Assembly (NCBI GenBank): GCA_035623275.1
Contig: DASPTT010000086.1
Span: forward strand, 1 to 35,310
DNA from: DASPTT01 sp035623275
GTDB lineage: Bacteria > Actinomycetota > Acidimicrobiia > Acidimicrobiales > UBA8190
Reading direction: 5' to 3'
DNA: 35,310 nucleotides
Part shown: positions 31,656 to 35,310 of the stretch, one piece after another
How the letters are laid out: each line of letters starts with the position of its first letter
Numbering within the stretch: the stretch's first letter is position 1
The notes under the pieces: model-generated
Databases searched by the model: none
The model's input: the letters and a program-made list of their open reading frames with translations, nothing else
What the model was told of the DNA's origin: nothing
Made by a program: the position numbers and the translations under genes

Positions 31656-32177
31656 GTGACCGCTGTCGCCCGCACAATCGCGGCCGGGCCGCTCGACGCG
31701 GCGTCGTGGGCGCCCTTCGGGTGGCTGCCCGTGCCCGACACCGATCCGTCCGACGGCTCCCAGCGCCTGCACTTCGAATGGGCCGACCCCCACGTCAACG
31801 TGATCAGCCATGCGGCCGACGAGGTCGTGCACCTGGAGGGGGGCCTGCTCTGCGAGCGCATGTACCGGCACGACACCCACACTCAGGCCCTGCTCGCCCT
31901 CGACGGCCCGTCGGTGATCGCGGTGGCGCCCGCCGATGTCCGCTTCGAGGGCCCGGGCGGGCCCGACGAGCCGGCGCTGGCGGCGGTCCGGGCCTTCGTG
32001 CTCCGTCCGCTCGACGCCCTGGTGCTCCATCGCGGGACGTGGCACTGGGGGCCGTTCCCCCTCGGCGAGGCGCCGGTCCACCTCTACAACGTGCAGGGCC
32101 TCGGCTACCGCGACGACAACGCCAGCGTGGATCTGACCGGCCTGGGCCTGGCCATCGAGGTGCAGGTGCCCGGATGA
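31656..32177 (+). CDS. Ureidoglycolate lyase (AllA)-like protein
   Basis: A 173-residue cupin-fold protein resembling AllA. It has H-D-T-H-T-Q-A-L (72-79), a D-G-P-S-V-I-A-V-A-P strand pair and G-T-W-H with His130. AllA cleaves ureidoglycolate to glyoxylate and urea. Similarity outside the motifs is modest, so the actual substrate may be another ureido or 2-oxo acid. Start is GTG 31656 after GGGGGAAGG. It is divergent from the cupin and stands alone on this strand. No other allantoin-pathway genes are seen in the window. Confidence 0.65.
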   Translation: MTAVARTIAAGPLDAASWAPFGWLPVPDTDPSDGSQRLHFEWADPHVNVISHAADEVVHLEGGLLCERMYRHDTHTQALLALDGPSVIAVAPADVRFEGPGGPDEPALAAVRAFVLRPLDALVLHRGTWHWGPFPLGEAPVHLYNVQGLGYRDDNASVDLTGLGLAIEVQVPG

Positions 32178-32219
32178 CGGGTGCAGCGCGCCTCGGGTGA
32201 CCGGGTGCGCTGCGCCGCC

Positions 32220-33011
32220 TCAGGTCACGTCGGCGCGCAACGTGGTGAGCGAGCCCAGGACGCTGAGCGCCACGCCGTAGACGAGGAGCATCAGCCCGCC
32301 ACCCCACCACGGCAGCAGGTGCACGATGCGGCCGGTGAAGCCCTGGCTGGCCTTGGCCGTGACCGAGGACAGGGCCAGCGCGGCCTGGCCCGGGAGGTAC
32401 CTCCCCACCGAGGGCAGTGCGGCGACCACGATCGGCTCCACGATGGCCGTGAACCCGAGCCCCACGACCAGGGCGACCACCTGGTTGCGCAGCAGCGCCC
32501 CGAGCCCGACGCCGTAGACGGCGAACATGATCGACGCCAGGAGCACGCCGGGAAAGGTATGGCCGAACTCGGTCACCATGATCGAGGCCGTGCCGTTGCC
32601 CGCCAGGACGACGAGGGCCCCGAGGACGAGGCAGGCGGCGCCGGCCGCGGTCGCGACCAGCGCGCCCCATCCGGAAGAGACCGTCAGCTTGGACCCCACC
32701 ACGCGGCCGCGGTGCGGCTCGGCCAGGTAGGTGGAGGAGATCGTGCGGTGGCGGTACTCGGCGGTGACGGCGAGGATCCCGATCACCATGGCCAGGGTCT
32801 GCGCGATCGACATCGCCGAGAACAGGTTGTCGAACCACGCGGGCGTCCCATGGGGTGGGAAGGCGATCGACGTGATCTCGCGGCGGTTGTGTGGTGCGAA
32901 GCCGATGAGTGCCCCGAAGGCGGGCGCGGCGATCGCCGCCGCGCCGAGCAGGACCCACGTCGACCACAGCGAGCGCGTCTTGAGGACCTCGGCGCGCAGC
33001 AGCCGGATCAC
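32220..33011 (-). CDS. ABC-2 type transporter permease
   Basis: A 263-residue membrane protein with six predicted helices at about 17-38, 63-84, 114-137, 153-174, 178-199 and 233-255. The E-Y-R-H-R-T-I motif (85-91) between helices 2 and 3 is typical of ABC-2 permeases with coupling helices. Start is GTG 33011, overlapping the ATPase stop (GTGA). With its ATPase it forms an exporter of lipid, drug or peptide type. The substrate is not evident. Confidence 0.9.
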   Translation of the reverse strand: MIRLLRAEVLKTRSLWSTWVLLGAAAIAAPAFGALIGFAPHNRREITSIAFPPHGTPAWFDNLFSAMSIAQTLAMVIGILAVTAEYRHRTISSTYLAEPHRGRVVGSKLTVSSGWGALVATAAGAACLVLGALVVLAGNGTASIMVTEFGHTFPGVLLASIMFAVYGVGLGALLRNQVVALVVGLGFTAIVEPIVVAALPSVGRYLPGQAALALSSVTAKASQGFTGRIVHLLPWWGGGLMLLVYGVALSVLGSLTTLRADVT

Positions 33012-33967
33012 GTCGCCGTCTCCGTCCGCCCGTGTGGCCCGGTGGCGACGTCGCTGAACCCGCCCATCCCCGCGCCCTCGGTGAGGGAGAAGAACAGCTC
33101 CTCGAGTGAATCGCCCGAGCTGGACATCTCGTAGACGACGATGCGGTGCTCCGCCATGAGCGGGCCGACCTTCTCGGGTGAGGTGGCATCGGCCACGACC
33201 ACGCCCGCCGCCGCCTGGTGCGCCGCGATCCCCCCGGCGGCGAGGACGGCGAGCAGGCGCTCGGCGTCGGGGGTGCGGACGCGTACCGATCCCCGGGCAC
33301 CGGCGAGCAGCTCCTGGAGCGGCCCCCGGCCGACCACCCGCCCCGCGGCGAGGACGATCAGGTCGTCGACCGTCTGGGACGCCTCGGCCAGCAGGTGCGA
33401 CGACACCAGGACGACGCGCCCGAGGGACGCGTACCAGCGCAGGAACCCCCTGATCCAGGCGATCCCCTGGGGGTCGAGCCCGTTGGCCGGCTCGTCGAGG
33501 ATGAGGATCTCCGGGTCGCCGAGCAACGCCTGGGCCAGCTGGAGGCGCTGGCGCATCCCCAGCGAGTACCCGCCCACACGCCGTGTGGCCGAATCGGCCA
33601 GGCCCACGATCCCGAGGACCTCCTCCGCCCTTGCGTCGCTGATTCCCGCGACCCGCGCCACCGAGCGAAGGTGCTGGCGCGCGGTGCGCGCCGGATGGAA
33701 CCCGCTGGCTTCGAGCACCGCTCCGACCGTCCGCAACGGGTCGGCCAGCTCCCGGTAGGGCACGCCCCTGACCAGGGCCTGGCCCGCGGTCGGCCGCACC
33801 AAGCCGACCAGCATCCTCAGCGTCGTCGTCTTGCCGGCACCGTTGGGGCCGAGGAACCCCGTCACCGTGCCGGGGTGGACGGCGAAATCGACGCCGTCGA
33901 CGGCCAGCACGCTGCCAAAGCGCTTGGTCAGGCCACGGACCTCGATCGGCGCCGGTGACGTGCCCAT
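33008..33967 (-). CDS. ABC transporter ATP-binding protein
   Basis: A 319-residue ATPase of the ABC-2 exporter group. Walker A is G-P-N-G-A-G-K-T-T (40-48), the signature Y-S-L-G-M-R-Q (134-140), Walker B I-L-I-L-D-E (154-159), and the switch His191 is in S-S-H-L. A C-terminal extension of about 90 residues is usual for this type. The ATG at 33967 begins the operon with the permease. No regulator is adjacent. Confidence 0.94.
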   Translation of the reverse strand: MGTSPAPIEVRGLTKRFGSVLAVDGVDFAVHPGTVTGFLGPNGAGKTTTLRMLVGLVRPTAGQALVRGVPYRELADPLRTVGAVLEASGFHPARTARQHLRSVARVAGISDARAEEVLGIVGLADSATRRVGGYSLGMRQRLQLAQALLGDPEILILDEPANGLDPQGIAWIRGFLRWYASLGRVVLVSSHLLAEASQTVDDLIVLAAGRVVGRGPLQELLAGARGSVRVRTPDAERLLAVLAAGGIAAHQAAAGVVVADATSPEKVGPLMAEHRIVVYEMSSSGDSLEELFFSLTEGAGMGGFSDVATGPHGRTETAT

Positions 33968-34063
33968 TCGACCGACGGTACAGCCCCCCGGGGCCGCCGG
34001 AAGGCGGAAGAGCTAGGGCCCTCCTTCCCTATTGCGGATCCGGGACCGGGCGCAGGATGGAAC

Positions 34064-34083
34064 CGATCCACCGCGGTGGATCG
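34064..34083. promoter_or_regulatory. Perfect 20-base palindrome before the universal stress gene
   Basis: CGATCCACCG and CGGTGGATCG form a perfect inverted repeat. It ends 3 bases before the AGGAGG ribosome site (34087-34092). As DNA it could be an operator. As RNA it would fold into a hairpin close to the ribosome site and could control translation. Confidence 0.6.
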
Positions 34084-34098
34084 AGCAGGAGGTTGGCG

Positions 34099-34527
34099 AT
34101 GAGTGTGATTTCGGACCCGCTGCGGGTCGTCGTCGGCGTCGACGCCTCGGAGGCGTCGCGCCGGGCCTTGGCCTGGGCCGCCCGCTACGCCCAACTCGTG
34201 GGCGCGCCCCTTGAGGTCGTGCACTGCTGGCACCTCGCCGACGAGCACGCGTGGATCCAGCCGCTTCCGCCACCCGCGGGCCGCACCGAGATCGCCCGCG
34301 AGGCCATGGAGGCCATGGTGCGCGAGGCGGTCGGCGACGAGCCGGTCTCGGTCAAGACCCTGGTGGTCGAGGGGCCGGCCGCCAAGACGCTCGTCGAGAT
34401 GGTCGACTCCAACACGCTCCTCGTGGTCGGCGACCGCGGGGACCGGGGCATCGACGGGCTGCTCATCGGATCGGTGAGCCGCCAGTGCACGGCCCACGCG
34501 CCGTGCTCGGTGGTGGTCGTCCGCTAG
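34099..34527 (+). CDS. Universal stress protein (UspA family)
   Basis: A 142-residue single-domain USP. Asp15 follows the first strand (V-V-V-G-V-D). The ATP-binding G-x2-G-x9-G-S pattern is complete at G111, G114, G124 and S125. Such proteins bind ATP and accumulate under stress; several mycobacterial ones belong to the dormancy regulon. ATG 34099 has an AGGAGG site. A weak DosR-like sequence, GGGCC-N4-T-T-CCC, lies at 34016-34029 with one core mismatch. Its stop shares CTAG with the convergent alcohol dehydrogenase. Confidence 0.93.
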   Translation: MSVISDPLRVVVGVDASEASRRALAWAARYAQLVGAPLEVVHCWHLADEHAWIQPLPPPAGRTEIAREAMEAMVREAVGDEPVSVKTLVVEGPAAKTLVEMVDSNTLLVVGDRGDRGIDGLLIGSVSRQCTAHAPCSVVVVR

Positions 34528-35310
34528 AAGGTGATCACCTGGCGGATGACCTCGCCGCGCTTGAGCTCGTCGAACGCGTCCTGCGCCTGTGTGATGTCCA
34601 GGCGGCGCGAGATCATGCCCTCGAGTTCCAGCCGGCCGGTCCGCCACAGCCTGATCAGGCGGTCGAACTCGGTGTGGACGTTGGCCGAGCCGTAGTAGGA
34701 GCCGACCAGCTTCTTCTCCATGAAGAAGAGCTCGAAGGCGTTGAACTCCACCGTGGCGTCCGCCTTGCCCGCACCCACTACCACTGCCGTCCCGCCGCGG
34801 CGCACGGCGTCGTAGGCGGCGCGGATGGTGGCGGGGAGCCCGACGCACTCGAACGCATAGTCGAAGCCTTCACCGTCGTTGAGCTCCATGTTGAGGGCGT
34901 CGAACTCCTCGGGGTGTACGCCCAGCGTGGCCCCGAAGCGCTGCGCATCTTTGAGCTTCGAGTCCACGACGTCGACGGCCACGATGTCGGCCGCCCCGCA
35001 GATGCGCGCCCCCTGGATGGCGCTGATGCCCACACCGCCGGCGCCGAAGACGGCCACGCTCGAACCGGGCGTCACCTTCGCCGTGTTGAGCGCGGCGCCC
35101 ACACCGGTCGTGACGCCACAGCCGATGAGCGCGCCGATCTCGTAGGGGACATCGTCGGGGATCGTCACCACCGCTTGCCAGGGCAGCACCAGCTCCTCGG
35201 CCATCGTCCCGGTCCCGGCGAAGCCGAAGACGGGGACACCGTCGGCCGTGGAGAACCGGGTGGCGCCGGCGATCGTGTAGAAGATGCGGGTGCAGAGGTT
35301 CGACTCGCCG
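34524..35310 (-). CDS. Zinc-type alcohol dehydrogenase, class III/NDMA-dependent-like (partial)
   Basis: The visible 261 C-terminal residues continue off the right edge, which cuts the catalytic-zinc N-terminus. They include G-E-S-N-L-C near the edge, the A-L-I-G-C-G-V-T-T-G segment, the Rossmann loop G-A-G-G-V-G and an acidic A-V-D that suggests NAD(H). The C-terminal tail fits the actinobacterial Zn-alcohol dehydrogenases that oxidise primary or steroid-type alcohols. Start is not in the window. Tail-to-tail with the stress protein. Confidence 0.9.
   Translation of the reverse strand, partial: GESNLCTRIFYTIAGATRFSTADGVPVFGFAGTGTMAEELVLPWQAVVTIPDDVPYEIGALIGCGVTTGVGAALNTAKVTPGSSVAVFGAGGVGISAIQGARICGAADIVAVDVVDSKLKDAQRFGATLGVHPEEFDALNMELNDGEGFDYAFECVGLPATIRAAYDAVRRGGTAVVVGAGKADATVEFNAFELFFMEKKLVGSYYGSANVHTEFDRLIRLWRTGRLELEGMISRRLDITQAQDAFDELKRGEVIRQVITF

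Noticed and set aside
1..35310. Mobile elements, integrase, transposase or attachment sites
   Set aside because: No transposase or recombinase motif was seen. The two tRNA genes are not flanked by an integrase, and no tRNA 3'-end duplicate was noticed.

Overview
The window is very GC-rich (roughly 70% by eye), with start/stop overlaps, GTG and TTG starts, probable leaderless genes, and long antisense shadow ORFs. Its families are cytochromes P450, a KstD-type 3-ketosteroid dehydrogenase, Ltp/DUF35 aldolase-like pairs, many SDR/TetR genes and a Rv0079/RafS-like hibernation factor. These point to an Actinomycetota chromosome. An environmental lineage such as Acidimicrobiia is plausible, but no rRNA or marker tree fixes this.

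Left part (1-10.9 kb): a lipid/steroid-type oxidation island. It holds an acyl-CoA ligase with a TauD-like dioxygenase beside a divergent TetR. A P450+SDR pair follows with its own divergent TetR. Then come a P450+TetR operon on the minus strand, a divergent P450 paralogous to the first one, and a KstD-family flavoprotein.

Middle (10.9-20.9 kb): one long minus-strand operon, read from about 18.8 kb down to 10.96 kb. The order is ACMSD-like amidohydrolase, intact M24 protein, degenerate M24 protein, atypical crotonase, tandem-fused class III CoA-transferase, SDR. It starts at a near-perfect sigma70-type promoter that predicts a leaderless mRNA. A SnoaL-like protein and a MarR regulator are divergent. 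A LpqC-like esterase closes the region tail-to-tail with MarR. This looks like a CoA-dependent catabolic pathway of unknown substrate.

Dormancy/translation block (20.9-26.1 kb): a bacterial eRF1-like (baeRF) protein is followed by a multi-domain ribosome-hibernation protein with a degenerate cold-shock-like domain, an NTF2-like domain, an HPF/RaiA domain and two S30AE C-terminal-type repeats. A DosR-box-like palindrome lies upstream and a strong hairpin downstream. A roughly 370-base non-coding stretch with nested helices follows. On the minus strand lie a [3Fe-4S]-type ferredoxin, gltX, tRNA-Gln(CUG) and tRNA-Glu(CUC), all in one direction.

Right part (26.2-35.3 kb): a four-gene operon of two Cys-less thiolase-fold (Ltp-like) proteins and two DUF35 proteins. 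Next are an RraA-like aldolase, a D-2-hydroxyacid dehydrogenase, a small cupin, a ureidoglycolate lyase-like protein, an ABC-2 transporter pair, a universal stress protein behind a perfect 20-base palindrome, and a zinc-type alcohol dehydrogenase cut by the window end.

The best candidates for something undescribed are the hibernation fusion with baeRF and its flanking signals, and the amidohydrolase/M24/M24/crotonase/double CoA-transferase/SDR operon.
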